From Arcicella gelida (GTDB taxonomy: Bacteria; Bacteroidota; Bacteroidia; Cytophagales; Spirosomataceae), in the NCBI RefSeq assembly GCF_034931025.1, contig NZ_JAYGIL010000019.1, positions 75,446 to 139,445 on the forward strand: 64,000 nt of DNA, written 5' to 3'. This document shows positions 32,120 to 41,680 of the stretch, one piece after another. The notes beneath the pieces are model-generated. The model did not search any database and was not told where the DNA came from. It saw nothing but the letters and a program-made list of their open reading frames with translations. Position 1 is the stretch's first letter, and the number at the start of each line of letters is the position of its first letter. The position numbers were made by a program, and so were the translations under genes.

Positions 32120-32986
32120 TTAAAGCGATACAGACCAAGTACGCAAGAATATTTGGTCTGAAGCTAAAACTTCAATACCTTCTTTTTCTGTTAACTCTTG
32201 TGTATGATTTTCGCTATCGGCAATGCCACACCATGGTTCAAGACAAACAAAATTAGCATTAGGGGCTGCCCAGATACCTAAAAAAGGGAAATTTTCAAAA
32301 GTAAAAGTCAATTGTGAGGATACTTTATCACTTTTTAAAACGATAGCTGTTGATTTTTGATGTTTAAAAACAAGAGCATCTTGATAAAATAATTCTTTGG
32401 TCAAAGGCAAGCGATTGGTATTTTCTAAGAATGTTGTGGCTTCGTTCTTGATTAAACCGCCATCCGCCAATTCCCAACGGGGAAAATCTTCGGTTTGATT
32501 GAATTCCAAATAATAATCTTCATAAACAGTATCATCTGAAAGTGGCACTGCAAAAGCGGGATGTCCACCTACTGAAAAGTACATTTCATTGTTTCCAGTA
32601 TTTTTTACAGAATATGAAACAGAAAGTGTTTTTTCATTTAAAGTGTAAATCAAACGAAACTCGAAAGCAAAAGGAAATACTTTTAAAGTCGCCTCATCTT
32701 CTTTTTGAAGAAGAGTAATACTTAATTCGCTTTGAGTTTCTACTGAAAATACTCTTTCACGAGCAAAGCCATGTCGAGGAAGCGTATAAGTTTTTCCTTG
32801 ATAGCAATACTGATTATTCTTCAAAGCTCCAATAATTGGAAAGAGTACAGGTGAACTTTTACCCCAAAAAGCAGGGTCGGCATTCCACATATATTCTGCA
32901 TTATTTTCTTTGTTAAAAAGACTAACCAACTCTGCCCCAAGCGGATTAATACTTACTCTTAAAAATTGATTTTCAATAGTTTGCAT
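32120..32986 (-). CDS. Aldose 1-epimerase family protein (LacX-like)
   Basis: A 288 aa beta-sandwich protein of the galactose-mutarotase superfamily. The LacX-type start 'IENQFLRVSINPLGAELVSLFNKENNAEYMWNADPAFW' (4-41), 'SPVLFPIIG' and 'RHGFARE' (catalytic-site His) and 'VGGHPAFAVPL' (about 138-148) identify it. It probably interconverts anomers of hexoses or hexose phosphates. Followed by maeB on the same strand, after a weak hairpin. Confidence 0.85.
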   Translation of the reverse strand: MQTIENQFLRVSINPLGAELVSLFNKENNAEYMWNADPAFWGKSSPVLFPIIGALKNNQYCYQGKTYTLPRHGFARERVFSVETQSELSITLLQKEDEATLKVFPFAFEFRLIYTLNEKTLSVSYSVKNTGNNEMYFSVGGHPAFAVPLSDDTVYEDYYLEFNQTEDFPRWELADGGLIKNEATTFLENTNRLPLTKELFYQDALVFKHQKSTAIVLKSDKVSSQLTFTFENFPFLGIWAAPNANFVCLEPWCGIADSENHTQELTEKEGIEVLASDQIFLRTWSVSL

Positions 32987-33044
32987 AATTTTAAAATATA
33001 TTTTGTGTCAGTTAATAATTTCATTTTCTTAAAAATAAATATTT

Positions 33045-33124
33045 CGTAGTAGCAATCCCTTGCGGTTGCCGTTCTGTAATTTTATTATTCTCTGAATCGG
33101 CAACCGCAAGGGATTGCCGCTACG
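33045..33124. repeat. REP-like palindromic element, copy 2
   Basis: Arms 33045-33071 and 33098-33124 (27 bp, two mismatches) share the core GGCAATCCCTTGCGGTTGCC with the element at 14131. Between are 26 unrelated nt. It lies between the convergent-free gap of dctA and the aldose-epimerase gene. Confidence 0.78.
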
Positions 33125-33202
33125 TTTTTATAAAAACTCCACATTCAAAACTCCCAACTCCTCACTTAGAAAACTCAACACTCAAAATTCTAAACTCAAC
33201 AC

Positions 33203-34465
33203 TCAAAGCACTCTTTCCATTTGTTCACGGTCGAACTCTCCTTCATTGTTCGCCAACCAGATTGTTGCCACGCCATTTCCGATAAAATTGGTAATGGCTC
33301 TTGCTTCCGACATAAATCTATCAACACCCAACAACAAAGCCAAACCCTCAACTGGTATTACTTTTATCGCCGTCAAAGTAGAAGCTAGTACGATAAAACC
33401 ACTTCCCGTTACACCAGCCGCACCTTTTGAAGTAACCATTAAAATTCCGATGACTGTCAGAATTTGTTGCAAATCTAAATGAACATTGAATACTTGTGCT
33501 AAAAAAAGCACCGCCATTGATAAATAAATGGTAGTGCCGTCTAAATTAAAAGAATATCCCGCAGGAACAACCAATCCAACAACCGATTTTGAACAACCCA
33601 TTTTCTCAAGTTTTTCCATCAAAGAAGGCAAAGCTGCCTCAGACGATGAAGTGCCAAGTACAATCAAAAGTTCTTCACGAATATACTTTAAAAATTTCCA
33701 GAGATTGATTTTATACATTCTCAAAATAAAATATAGCACGACAAAAATAAAAATTGCCATCGTGCAATACACCGTTACCATCAATTTCCCCAAAGGTAAA
33801 AGTGTGTGAACACCGTATTTGGCAATCGTAAAAGCCATTCCTCCAAAAGCACCCACAGGAGCAAAAAGCATTACTTTATGCAAAGCCCAAAATATTTTTT
33901 TGGAAACAGGTTGAAGGAAAGCTACAATTTCGTTTCGTTTGGAATAATTACTCAATACTACTCCTAAAATAATTGCCAAGATAAGTACTTGAAGCGTAGC
34001 ATTATCCATTAAAAATTTCAACCAACTAAATGCCTCCGCAGATTTTGTATATTTAGAAATATCACCACCTTTTATTTCAGAAGTAACTACACCATCGCCT
34101 GGACGAATGATATTTGCCATGATGATTCCGATAAAAAGTGCGAGCGTAGTAACGACTTCGAAGTACAACAATGATTTAGCACCGACTTTACCCACCTTTT
34201 TCAAATCGCCCATCGAAATAATGCCCAACATAATCGTAATAAAAATGATTGGACAAATAAATATTTTTACAATACTGATAAAAATACTGCTCAGGAATTC
34301 GCTAAAACTGGTTTTTATCTCAAATTCAGAAAGGTACAAACTGAATTTTATGGATTTTTCTAAAATAGGTTGCAAAGCAATCTCTGGTGCGAAGTGACCT
34401 AACAATACGCCCGCAGTAATGGCTGTAAGTACCCAGAAAGTTAAATTTCTAAATAGTTTTTTCAT
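33203..34465 (-). CDS. dctA: Dicarboxylate/amino acid:cation symporter
   Basis: A 420 aa membrane carrier of the DAACS family, about eight transmembrane helices plus two re-entrant hairpins. The serine-rich hairpin 'VLGTSSSEAALPSLMEKLEKMG' (about 269-290), 'VVPAGYSFNLDGTTIYLSMAVLFLAQ' (about 300-325) and 'TSKGAAGVTGSGFIVL' (about 345-360) are the substrate/cation-binding signatures. Likely imports C4-dicarboxylates (malate, fumarate, succinate) or acidic amino acids with H+ or Na+. Upstream lies an AEC permease, downstream a malic enzyme; together they point to dicarboxylate use. Confidence 0.9.
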   Translation of the reverse strand: MKKLFRNLTFWVLTAITAGVLLGHFAPEIALQPILEKSIKFSLYLSEFEIKTSFSEFLSSIFISIVKIFICPIIFITIMLGIISMGDLKKVGKVGAKSLLYFEVVTTLALFIGIIMANIIRPGDGVVTSEIKGGDISKYTKSAEAFSWLKFLMDNATLQVLILAIILGVVLSNYSKRNEIVAFLQPVSKKIFWALHKVMLFAPVGAFGGMAFTIAKYGVHTLLPLGKLMVTVYCTMAIFIFVVLYFILRMYKINLWKFLKYIREELLIVLGTSSSEAALPSLMEKLEKMGCSKSVVGLVVPAGYSFNLDGTTIYLSMAVLFLAQVFNVHLDLQQILTVIGILMVTSKGAAGVTGSGFIVLASTLTAIKVIPVEGLALLLGVDRFMSEARAITNFIGNGVATIWLANNEGEFDREQMERVL

Positions 34466-34539
34466 GAAATTATGAATTGTTTAGCAATGATTTCTAAGTA
34501 AAACACTTAATCAAGCATTGAGAAAATTTGTTAATGATA

Positions 34540-35451
34540 TTAAAAATATAGCATTAGTCCATACCAAATAGCAACATTCAATAAAGATAAGGGAATACTT
34601 ATACTGACCATTTGGGTCGCTAAGTTCGGATTTAGCTTGTAAGTAATGGCAACAATTGTGGCGGTATTCATCGAACCCAATGTTGCCCCGATTACACAAA
34701 GTTTACCTAAAGCTGAATATTCGCCTAATATGAGTATATAAATGATAAAAATTAAAAGCGGTGCTATTAATAATTTATAAAACAAACCATAGCAAAGTGC
34801 TTTAAAATCTAACGGACTCTTACTAAAGTTAATTTGTAAACCAATAGAAAGTAAAGCTAGAAAACTAAAAGGACTCCCGATTTTATCTAAAATCTGTTGA
34901 CTCCATAAAGGGAAATGCCAATTTGAAATATTTAAGATTAATGCTACACAAAAAGTCAAAAAAGGAGGAAATTTAAAAATATTCAACACTACATTTTTCA
35001 TTGAAAAATCAGCCGAAGAGTAATAAGATGCCGTGAAAATCCCCAGCGTTCCACAAACTACGAACGAACCTGCTTGACTCATCAAAATGCCAGTTTGTAA
35101 ACCTTCTTTGCCAAAAAGTACTTCAAAAATTGGGAAACCCACAAATGAAACACTACTGATTCCTGCTGTTAAAATCAAAGCTCCTTTGGTATTTGCATCA
35201 ATGTTTATCAATGGTGCTATCAAATTGAAAAATATAAAAGAACCTACATAAATGATGTAAGGCATTAAAATCGGCAATAATAAATTACGGCTAAAATGTA
35301 TTTCGGTAGTATTTAACAGTGTGATGGCAGGCAAGCATACATAAATAATAATGGTGTTTAAAACTGTTGGGGCATCCTCAGAAAAACCTTTCAGTTTTCT
35401 GAGGAATACACCAATGGCTAGGCAAATAAGCAATAATAATAAATTGGTCAA
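34540..35451 (-). CDS. AEC family transporter
   Basis: A 303 aa carrier of the auxin-efflux-carrier superfamily with about ten membrane helices ('IGVFLRKLKGFSEDAPTVLNTIIIYVCLPAITLLN' at the N-terminus). Bacterial members transport malate, malonate or other organic acids, which fits the neighbouring dctA and malic enzyme. There is no ATG at the expected N-terminus: translation most likely starts at TTG (35451), giving the normal family length. The TonB-receptor stop is 57 bp upstream. Confidence 0.78.
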   Translation of the reverse strand: MTNLLLLLICLAIGVFLRKLKGFSEDAPTVLNTIIIYVCLPAITLLNTTEIHFSRNLLLPILMPYIIYVGSFIFFNLIAPLINIDANTKGALILTAGISSVSFVGFPIFEVLFGKEGLQTGILMSQAGSFVVCGTLGIFTASYYSSADFSMKNVVLNIFKFPPFLTFCVALILNISNWHFPLWSQQILDKIGSPFSFLALLSIGLQINFSKSPLDFKALCYGLFYKLLIAPLLIFIIYILILGEYSALGKLCVIGATLGSMNTATIVAITYKLNPNLATQMVSISIPLSLLNVAIWYGLMLYF

Positions 35452-35508
35452 ATTTTAAAGATTTATTAGTTGTACTCAGTAAGTAAATTATGAAAAATCG
35501 GTACTTTT

Positions 35509-38500
35509 TTAAAGTCTAATCGTTAGACTACCATAATAATATGCGCCATTGAAGCCAAACTGATTGGCATTTCTAGTATAAGGCACTTGTCCGTTTGAAT
35601 ATGAAGCATAATTACTCAGTACTTTGTCGGGATATACATTTGTAATATTATTTCCGCCTAAAGTAATACTCAACGATTTATTGATGTTATAGACTACCGA
35701 AACATCAAATAGATTTTTTCCTCCAAATGTTTGACTACGATGATTTTGTCCCGATGGTTTTTCCCAAGCAGTTACTTCACCAAAGTATGAACTTCTGAAA
35801 TTGACACTTAACTTACCTACTTGATAACCTAAAGATACCAAAACTTTAGTATGTGGCTGACTGGTTTCAATCAGGGCTCTACTTACAGTATCAATCAAAA
35901 CTACTGGCGTTTTAGTATCTTGTTGTAAAGCAGCAGGTGTTGCTTTTATCTTAGTAATTTCTGTTTTATTTACTGTCAACGCAACGCTGGCTGTAAATTT
36001 ACTTTTAGGACTAATTGAATTTTTATATGATGCCACTACATCTATCCCTTTTGTACCAGTATTAATAGCATTTGTAAAAAAGGTAATCTCTTGAAAATTA
36101 GGGAATAAGTTTTTTAAAGCGGTTATGTTATTAACATTCAAGTTTTCAGTGATGATAATTCTGTCAGTAATATCAATCTGATAGGCATCAACCGTTAGTA
36201 AAAGATTATTGCCTACTTTTGCCGTAATCCCTAAATTATAATTCCAAGAGGTTTCTGGTTTTGGGTCTTCTATACCGATTTGTTTCAATCTCGGTTCATC
36301 AGATGGCAATTGTTTGGTACTTCTAATAATCCCATTTTGTACTGTTGAGGTTGTTGCGGCATTGGCAATTTGTTGAAGTAAAGGTGCTCTAAAACCTTTA
36401 TTGATTGATCCTCTGATAGAAAAATCTTCAGTGATTTTTATTCTTGAAGCCAACTTACCTGAAATATTACTACCAAAATCACTGTAGTTTTCGTAGCGTA
36501 AAGCTGCTGCTATCAATAATCTATTGGTAATATCGCTTTCTACATCTGCATAAATACCAATGTTGGAACGATTAACACTTTTCACATCGGCTTTATCAAT
36601 ACCAACTCTTCCTTGCGAACCAGGCGTTTTATTTTTTGAAGCCGCCAAAGGTCCAATCAAATACGATGCTTCGTCACCAGCACTTAAAGCAAAATTATCT
36701 ACACGATATTGTGTTCCGAAAGCAAAGTTTACAGATTTTGTATTCCACAAGCCGAGTATAGTTTTTGAAGCATTTATTTCTGTTAAACTTTGTCCAAAGG
36801 AGATTCTACCAATATAAAAATCTTTTGGAGAAGATGCACCCATTGAAGCATTGGATGAATTTTTGGCAGACTGGTCAAGGTAGTTTCTACCATAACCAGT
36901 ACTAAAATCCCAATTCCAACCCGTAAAAGTTTTACGTTTAATTCCCACAAAAGAAGAGTAATCGACAGAAGTACCGGGTAATTCTGGCACATAACCATCT
37001 GGGTATAAATCTACATTTGAGGTAGCACTAGTCGGCAAAGCTGTGCGAAGAAAAGCACGTGCAAACACATCTTTTTGAGAAAATCCACCAAATGAATATA
37101 AAGTCCAGTCAATTTTTAGTGGAACATCTAGGTTATAAAATACTTGTCCTGATTTCATAGCATTACTTCCGTAAGCCGTTGGACGGAACGAGCCATAAGT
37201 ACCATCGCCCCAATATCCTCTTGATTTTAAAGCAGCTACATCTGTTGCTTTAACATTTGTATAAATCCCAGTATATGTACCACCAGCTACAGGCTGAGGA
37301 TTATAAGGGTCTGAACGGTCGGTACCTTTTACATCTTGATAGCTTCCTGTAATATTCAATGAAGCCTTTTTTCCTAATGAAAATCCGTAATTAACTGCCG
37401 CAGTGTAGCCTCCACCATCACCTTTGCCAGTAACGCCGTACTGAATTTGAGCAGAACCATTATTTACTGATTTTTTCAAAACCAAATTGGCAATACCCGC
37501 AATAGCATCAGAACCGTATTGTGCGGCTGCACCGTCTCGTAAAATTTCCATTCTTTCCAAAGCCAAAGAAGGTACTGCGTTTAAATCTGTCACGACTGTT
37601 CCTTTTCCAACTGTCACGTTGTTGTTGAGTGCCGCAAACTGATGGTGTCTTTTACCGTCGATAAGTACCAACATTTGGTCGGGCGATAGTCCTTTCAATG
37701 AAGCTGGGTCGGCATAATTGGCAACGCCATTGATACCATTTTTTGCGGAATTGAATGAAGGCGACATAAATTGTACTTGTTGTGATAGTTCTGTTTGCCC
37801 TGTCGATTGCAATTCTTTCGCACTGATTACATCGACAGGAACCGGTCTTTCTACATTGGTACGAGCCACCGTAGAACGTGAACCAATGACTACAACTTCA
37901 CCCAATTGTTCATTATCTTCTTTTAAAACAACTTGTATTACGTCTTTCAATGTTACAGTTACCTCTTGCTTTTTGAATCCAATAAAAGAAAACACAAGTA
38001 CTTCGCCGTCTTTGGCTACAATACTAAATTTACCTTCAGCATCGCTGACAGTTCCTCTTGAAGTTCCTTTTACCAAAATACTTACTCCAATTAAGGCCTC
38101 TCCTTTTTCACTACTGACTTTCCCAGATGCTTTTTCTTCTTCAATAACACCTTCTTTTTCACTGGGAAAAGCGACTGCTTGCTCTTTGTTTTTTTTCAAA
38201 ATAATTTGTTCCTCTACTACTTCATAACGAATTTGATTGGGAAAAAGAAGTTTAGGCAATACTGTATTGAGAGCCTCACGATTTACTTCAAGACTTACTT
38301 CTTTATCGAGATGAATGGAATTATTACTATACACAAAACGCACTCCTGACTGTTTCTCTATTTCTAACAAAATCACCTTCAAGCTCACATTATTGAGTTT
38401 TAAAGATACTTCTCTGTTGAGAATCTGTTGTGCTTTGCTTGGAGAACCCAAAGCAATCACCGAAAAAATAGCAAATAAAAGACATTGACTAATTGTAATT

Positions 38501-38547
38501 TTCATAATCGTAAGCATTAAATGCTTTGTAGCTAGAAGTTTTTTCAT
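35509..38547 (-). CDS. TonB-dependent receptor with STN domain
   Basis: A 1012 aa outer-membrane receptor. After a signal segment comes an STN secretin/TonB N-terminal domain (about 45-115, 'NREVSLKLNNVSLKVILLEIEKQSGVRFVYSN'), which talks to the FecR anti-sigma factor, a carboxypeptidase-like domain (about 138-210), the plug ('ARTNVERPVPVDVISAKELQSTGQTELSQ' onward, about 228-355) and a long 22-strand barrel ending in aromatic 'TIRL'. The ligand is unknown; transporters for organic acids downstream hint at an acidic small molecule or its chelate. It belongs with the FecR gene 108 bp upstream and the ECF sigma factor at 40906. Confidence 0.92.
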   Translation of the reverse strand: MKKLLATKHLMLTIMKITISQCLLFAIFSVIALGSPSKAQQILNREVSLKLNNVSLKVILLEIEKQSGVRFVYSNNSIHLDKEVSLEVNREALNTVLPKLLFPNQIRYEVVEEQIILKKNKEQAVAFPSEKEGVIEEEKASGKVSSEKGEALIGVSILVKGTSRGTVSDAEGKFSIVAKDGEVLVFSFIGFKKQEVTVTLKDVIQVVLKEDNEQLGEVVVIGSRSTVARTNVERPVPVDVISAKELQSTGQTELSQQVQFMSPSFNSAKNGINGVANYADPASLKGLSPDQMLVLIDGKRHHQFAALNNNVTVGKGTVVTDLNAVPSLALERMEILRDGAAAQYGSDAIAGIANLVLKKSVNNGSAQIQYGVTGKGDGGGYTAAVNYGFSLGKKASLNITGSYQDVKGTDRSDPYNPQPVAGGTYTGIYTNVKATDVAALKSRGYWGDGTYGSFRPTAYGSNAMKSGQVFYNLDVPLKIDWTLYSFGGFSQKDVFARAFLRTALPTSATSNVDLYPDGYVPELPGTSVDYSSFVGIKRKTFTGWNWDFSTGYGRNYLDQSAKNSSNASMGASSPKDFYIGRISFGQSLTEINASKTILGLWNTKSVNFAFGTQYRVDNFALSAGDEASYLIGPLAASKNKTPGSQGRVGIDKADVKSVNRSNIGIYADVESDITNRLLIAAALRYENYSDFGSNISGKLASRIKITEDFSIRGSINKGFRAPLLQQIANAATTSTVQNGIIRSTKQLPSDEPRLKQIGIEDPKPETSWNYNLGITAKVGNNLLLTVDAYQIDITDRIIITENLNVNNITALKNLFPNFQEITFFTNAINTGTKGIDVVASYKNSISPKSKFTASVALTVNKTEITKIKATPAALQQDTKTPVVLIDTVSRALIETSQPHTKVLVSLGYQVGKLSVNFRSSYFGEVTAWEKPSGQNHRSQTFGGKNLFDVSVVYNINKSLSITLGGNNITNVYPDKVLSNYASYSNGQVPYTRNANQFGFNGAYYYGSLTIRL

Positions 38548-38655
38548 CGGTTAATTAAATTTAGTATTGTTTTTAATTTATTTGAGACATATTTTTCCAT
38601 CTCTCTCAAATTGACTTGAGAGCAGTAGGAGTTTTACAGAAATGTTTTTGTTAGA

Positions 38656-39633
38656 TTAAGGACATCCGTTTCCTTTCAGCGAAATATTTTGCCCATCAAT
38701 TACATACTCGGCTTCGATGGATCTACAAATTATTTCAAGGATTGTAGAGAGGTGTACATTTTCAAAATTACCGCTCAAACGGCAGTTTCGGAGTTTAGGA
38801 GATAAATCGATACTTACATTAAATTTTTGTTCAATTCTTTGAATAACATCTTCCATATTATTATCGTCAAATTGTAGAGATGATAATTCCCAATAAAATG
38901 TTTTGTCGAGTGGCAAAGCATTTACTTGCATTTCATCGGTTTTTGTTTCCAATACAACTTGTTGTTTAGGTAGTAGAATTACTTCTTTTTCAGTTTCATT
39001 TTTTACCGATACTTTACCCGTAACGACCGATACTTCAAATGTTTCCATCGCTGGATATGCCTTTACATTGAAACTTGTTCCTAAAACGGTAGTAGTCATT
39101 TTACCAGAGTAAATCAAAAAAGGTCGGCTTTCATCTCTTTTTACATCAAAAAAAGCTTCGCCTTTTAAGTTTACTTGTCTATAAATTCTGTCAGACTGAT
39201 TGTAACTCAATTGGGTTTTAGGTTGGAGTAAAACTACGCTTCCGTCTGGCAATACTACTTTTAAAATTTTAGCAGATGAGTTTTCATACTTTGCCCAATC
39301 TGAAATCGGAATATCAGATTTGATTTTACTTATATTCTCATTATTGTTCGGAAGGAAATAGAATGAAAGTCCAGCAACAATTACTAACATGGCAGCCATA
39401 CTTGCCATTGCCCAAACCCAACGTGGAGGAGTATATCTTTCCTGACGCTTGATTTCATCACGGATAGATTTTTTAATTTTATTTTCAAGTTCAATACGTT
39501 CCAGTTGGGTTAATTCACTTAGTCCATCTGGATTATTTTCGAATGAAGCATACCATCTTTCAACAAAGAATATCTCTCCTTCCGAAGCCTCATTGTTCAG
39601 ATAACGTTCAATTATTTCTTTATTTATTCTCAT
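38656..39633 (-). CDS. FecR-family anti-sigma factor
   Basis: A 325 aa single-pass protein. Cytoplasmic sigma-binding N-terminus (1-70, 'EIIERYLNNEASEGEIFFVERWY'), a membrane helix (about 73-94), a FecR beta-domain ('ILKVVLPDGSVVLLQPKTQLSY...GEAFFDVKRDESRPFLI', about 125-235) and a C-terminal STN-like domain (about 245-320, 'SLQFDDNNMEDVIQRIEQKFNVSIDL'). It relays occupancy of the TonB receptor to the ECF sigma factor. A hairpin region and an Rpn gene now lie between it and its cognate sigma gene. Confidence 0.92.
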   Translation of the reverse strand: MRINKEIIERYLNNEASEGEIFFVERWYASFENNPDGLSELTQLERIELENKIKKSIRDEIKRQERYTPPRWVWAMASMAAMLVIVAGLSFYFLPNNNENISKIKSDIPISDWAKYENSSAKILKVVLPDGSVVLLQPKTQLSYNQSDRIYRQVNLKGEAFFDVKRDESRPFLIYSGKMTTTVLGTSFNVKAYPAMETFEVSVVTGKVSVKNETEKEVILLPKQQVVLETKTDEMQVNALPLDKTFYWELSSLQFDDNNMEDVIQRIEQKFNVSIDLSPKLRNCRLSGNFENVHLSTILEIICRSIEAEYVIDGQNISLKGNGCP

Positions 39634-39713
39634 TTTCTTTCGCTTTCAAATACTAAGTGAAACGAACCGTATTTTTCCCCTACGCTGATAAAATTATTTT
39701 TAAAAATATTTTT

Positions 39714-39749
39714 TCTATCACAGATAAAATGGAATGTATCTGTGATAGA
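39714..39749. promoter_or_regulatory. Perfect 13-bp inverted repeat upstream of fecR
   Basis: TCTATCACAGATA (39714-39726) and TATCTGTGATAGA (39737-39749) are separated by 10 bp. There is no U-run on either side, so an operator is likelier than a terminator. It is about 80 bp upstream of the FecR start codon. Confidence 0.5.
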
Positions 39750-39759
39750 AAAACAAAAA

Positions 39760-39780
39760 AACAAGCCTTTTGAGCTTGTT
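39760..39780 (-). terminator. Terminator of the Rpn gene
   Basis: AACAAGC and GCTTGTT with a 7-nt loop, followed on the minus strand by TTTTTTTGTTTTTC. It stops transcription from the Rpn gene before FecR, meaning the FecR-receptor genes need their own promoter. Confidence 0.75.
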
Positions 39781-39896
39781 TAGGTATATTTTACTGAAGA
39801 ATTGGATTGTCTTACTTTGAGGGGATTCCTATTTTTTGAAAATCTATTCTACTTATTGAATAGATAAAAATCAAAAAAATGAAATGGTAATATTGT

Positions 39897-40790
39897 TTAA
39901 TTAGAAGAACTTTTCAACTTCTTCATAATTTCTTCAATTTTTTGGACTGATATACCAAAAGATTTTGAAATTAATTCAATTGAAGCTCCATTCTGAAGCA
40001 AGCTTTTTATATTATTGAAAGTAGTTTCTTCTCTAATTTCATCTGCAATAGTCATGGCAATATTGTTTACATTTTGTGAAACCTTTGTAAATATAGGCGA
40101 TAATTTATTCTGTGTCAAGCTAATGCCTTCTTCGATGTAGCGAAAGGTAGTCTTAATAAAATCATCTTGATGGGCAGCATCCAAAGCATTTAGCTTATTA
40201 ACCAAGAAGGGAGCTAAATTCAAAAAGTTATTCGATTTGTCTCGACTGTGTTTCATCAACATTGTTGTCACACTTAATAAATCATTTTTAAAATTTTCAA
40301 TCTGATAATCTTCAATTTCATTTAGAGAGAACAAGAGATAATCAAATTGAGGAATAAACTGATGGAGACTTTCATGAGGATTACCAAAATAAGCAATCAT
40401 CGAAAGTTTTTTCCAATGAGCCTCTCCATGATAAATAACTGTTGAGATAACGACAGATAATTGTTTATTTTGCTTTTGTTCTTCTAACCATACGTTATTC
40501 ATATAACGCAAAAGCTGTAAATGAGGATATTTTTCAGGATAAGATTTATGCTCAAAAAGTAAAGAAACTAAAGCTTGTTGCCCAGCATATTCTGTTTGAT
40601 AAACAATATCTGCTAAATGTTCAGATAAATCAGCATCGGTAAAAGATGAGTTTGTTTTCTTCAACTTAGGAAGATTTATTTTCTCCCTGATTTCAACAGG
40701 AAAGGTTTCTTCAATGAAGCTTTGAACGATTTCTAATCTAGAGAATGTTTCTTTAAAAAACTTGTCGTGAGGATTATTTAGCTGGCTCAT
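39897..40790 (-). CDS. Rpn family recombination-promoting nuclease / putative transposase
   Basis: A 297 aa PD-(D/E)XK nuclease of the Rpn/transposase_31 family. N-terminal 'NNPHDKFFKETFSRLEIVQSFIEETFP' (5-31) is the family opening; the core shows 'FTDADLSEHLADIVYQTEY...ALVSLLFEHKSYPE', giving Asp63-(x)-Glu-x-Lys, then the 'PHLQLLRYM' helix. The C-terminal helix-turn-helix-like tail ends 'ISVQKIEEIMKKL'. Rpn proteins promote RecA-independent recombination and are linked to phage defence. It sits between an ECF sigma gene and its FecR gene, splitting a set normally contiguous. Confidence 0.85.
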   Translation of the reverse strand: MSQLNNPHDKFFKETFSRLEIVQSFIEETFPVEIREKINLPKLKKTNSSFTDADLSEHLADIVYQTEYAGQQALVSLLFEHKSYPEKYPHLQLLRYMNNVWLEEQKQNKQLSVVISTVIYHGEAHWKKLSMIAYFGNPHESLHQFIPQFDYLLFSLNEIEDYQIENFKNDLLSVTTMLMKHSRDKSNNFLNLAPFLVNKLNALDAAHQDDFIKTTFRYIEEGISLTQNKLSPIFTKVSQNVNNIAMTIADEIREETTFNNIKSLLQNGASIELISKSFGISVQKIEEIMKKLKSSSN

Positions 40791-40905
40791 TTTCTAAAAT
40801 ATTTGTGTAAAACTATGTATCTGCTTTTCATTGAGAAACTACATTTTCAACAATACCTCTAAAATAAGTATCATTCCTTTAACCAAGAAGTTTTTGAGGG
40901 AATAA

Positions 40906-41484
40906 TTAATGTAGCACAGGTATCAATATAATAGAAAGTGCCGTATAATCGCTCAATACTTCTCTCAAAATTTTTAAAGCTTTTGTCATCTGATTCTCAA
41001 CTGTTTTCTCTGAAATATCTAGGCGTTCAGAAATTTCTCTTTGTGATAAACCTGTTCTTTTCAGCAAAAATACTTCTCTGCATCTTTCAGGTAAAGATTG
41101 TAATGCTTTTTGATAAGCTTCATTCAATTCATCAAAAGCAACCATTTGTTCTGTAAAATTATAATCTTCGGCTGGGGCTAAACTATTTGAGTATTTCTCA
41201 AACAAATTGTTTTTCTTGTATTGAGCTATTACAAGATACTTTACAGAAGTAAACAAATATGCTTCAATGGTTGTATTGATAGTTAACATTTTCCTGCGTT
41301 CCCACAAAGAAATAAACAACTCTTGTAGTACTTCTTCTGTTAATTCTCGATTTTGAAGGCGTTTATATGCCGCTGCATAAAGTTTAGTAAAAAACTTTTG
41401 ATACAAAAAATCAAAAGCTCTTGCATCACTTTCGGCAAGTGATGTAAGTATTTCCTGATCTGTATCAAAAATTTTTGTTTGCAT
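40906..41484 (-). CDS. ECF-type sigma factor (partner of FecR)
   Basis: A 192 aa FecI-like sigma factor. Region 2: 'ARAFDFLYQKFFTKLYAAAYKRLQNRELTEEVLQELFISLWERR' (about 18-61); region 4: 'LPERCREVFLLKRTGLSQREISERLDISEKTVENQMTKALKIL' (about 131-173), the Bacteroidota-type HTH. It should direct transcription of the TonB receptor locus on receipt of a signal through FecR. The intervening Rpn gene is the only unusual part of the context. Confidence 0.93.
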   Translation of the reverse strand: MQTKIFDTDQEILTSLAESDARAFDFLYQKFFTKLYAAAYKRLQNRELTEEVLQELFISLWERRKMLTINTTIEAYLFTSVKYLVIAQYKKNNLFEKYSNSLAPAEDYNFTEQMVAFDELNEAYQKALQSLPERCREVFLLKRTGLSQREISERLDISEKTVENQMTKALKILREVLSDYTALSIILIPVLH

Positions 41485-41680
41485 AGTTTAGCACAAAGTA
41501 AATATATATTTGGACGAAACCGCCAAAGTAAAAATATTTTTAATCCAATTCCAATGAATTAACATTTGTGTAATAGAGATTACTGACAAAGACCATTAGT
41601 TTTGAAGGTTCAATGTCTTTATATTCTAAAATATCAATTCATAAATTGTCAAACAAAATCATAAGTTTAATTTTTACGTA

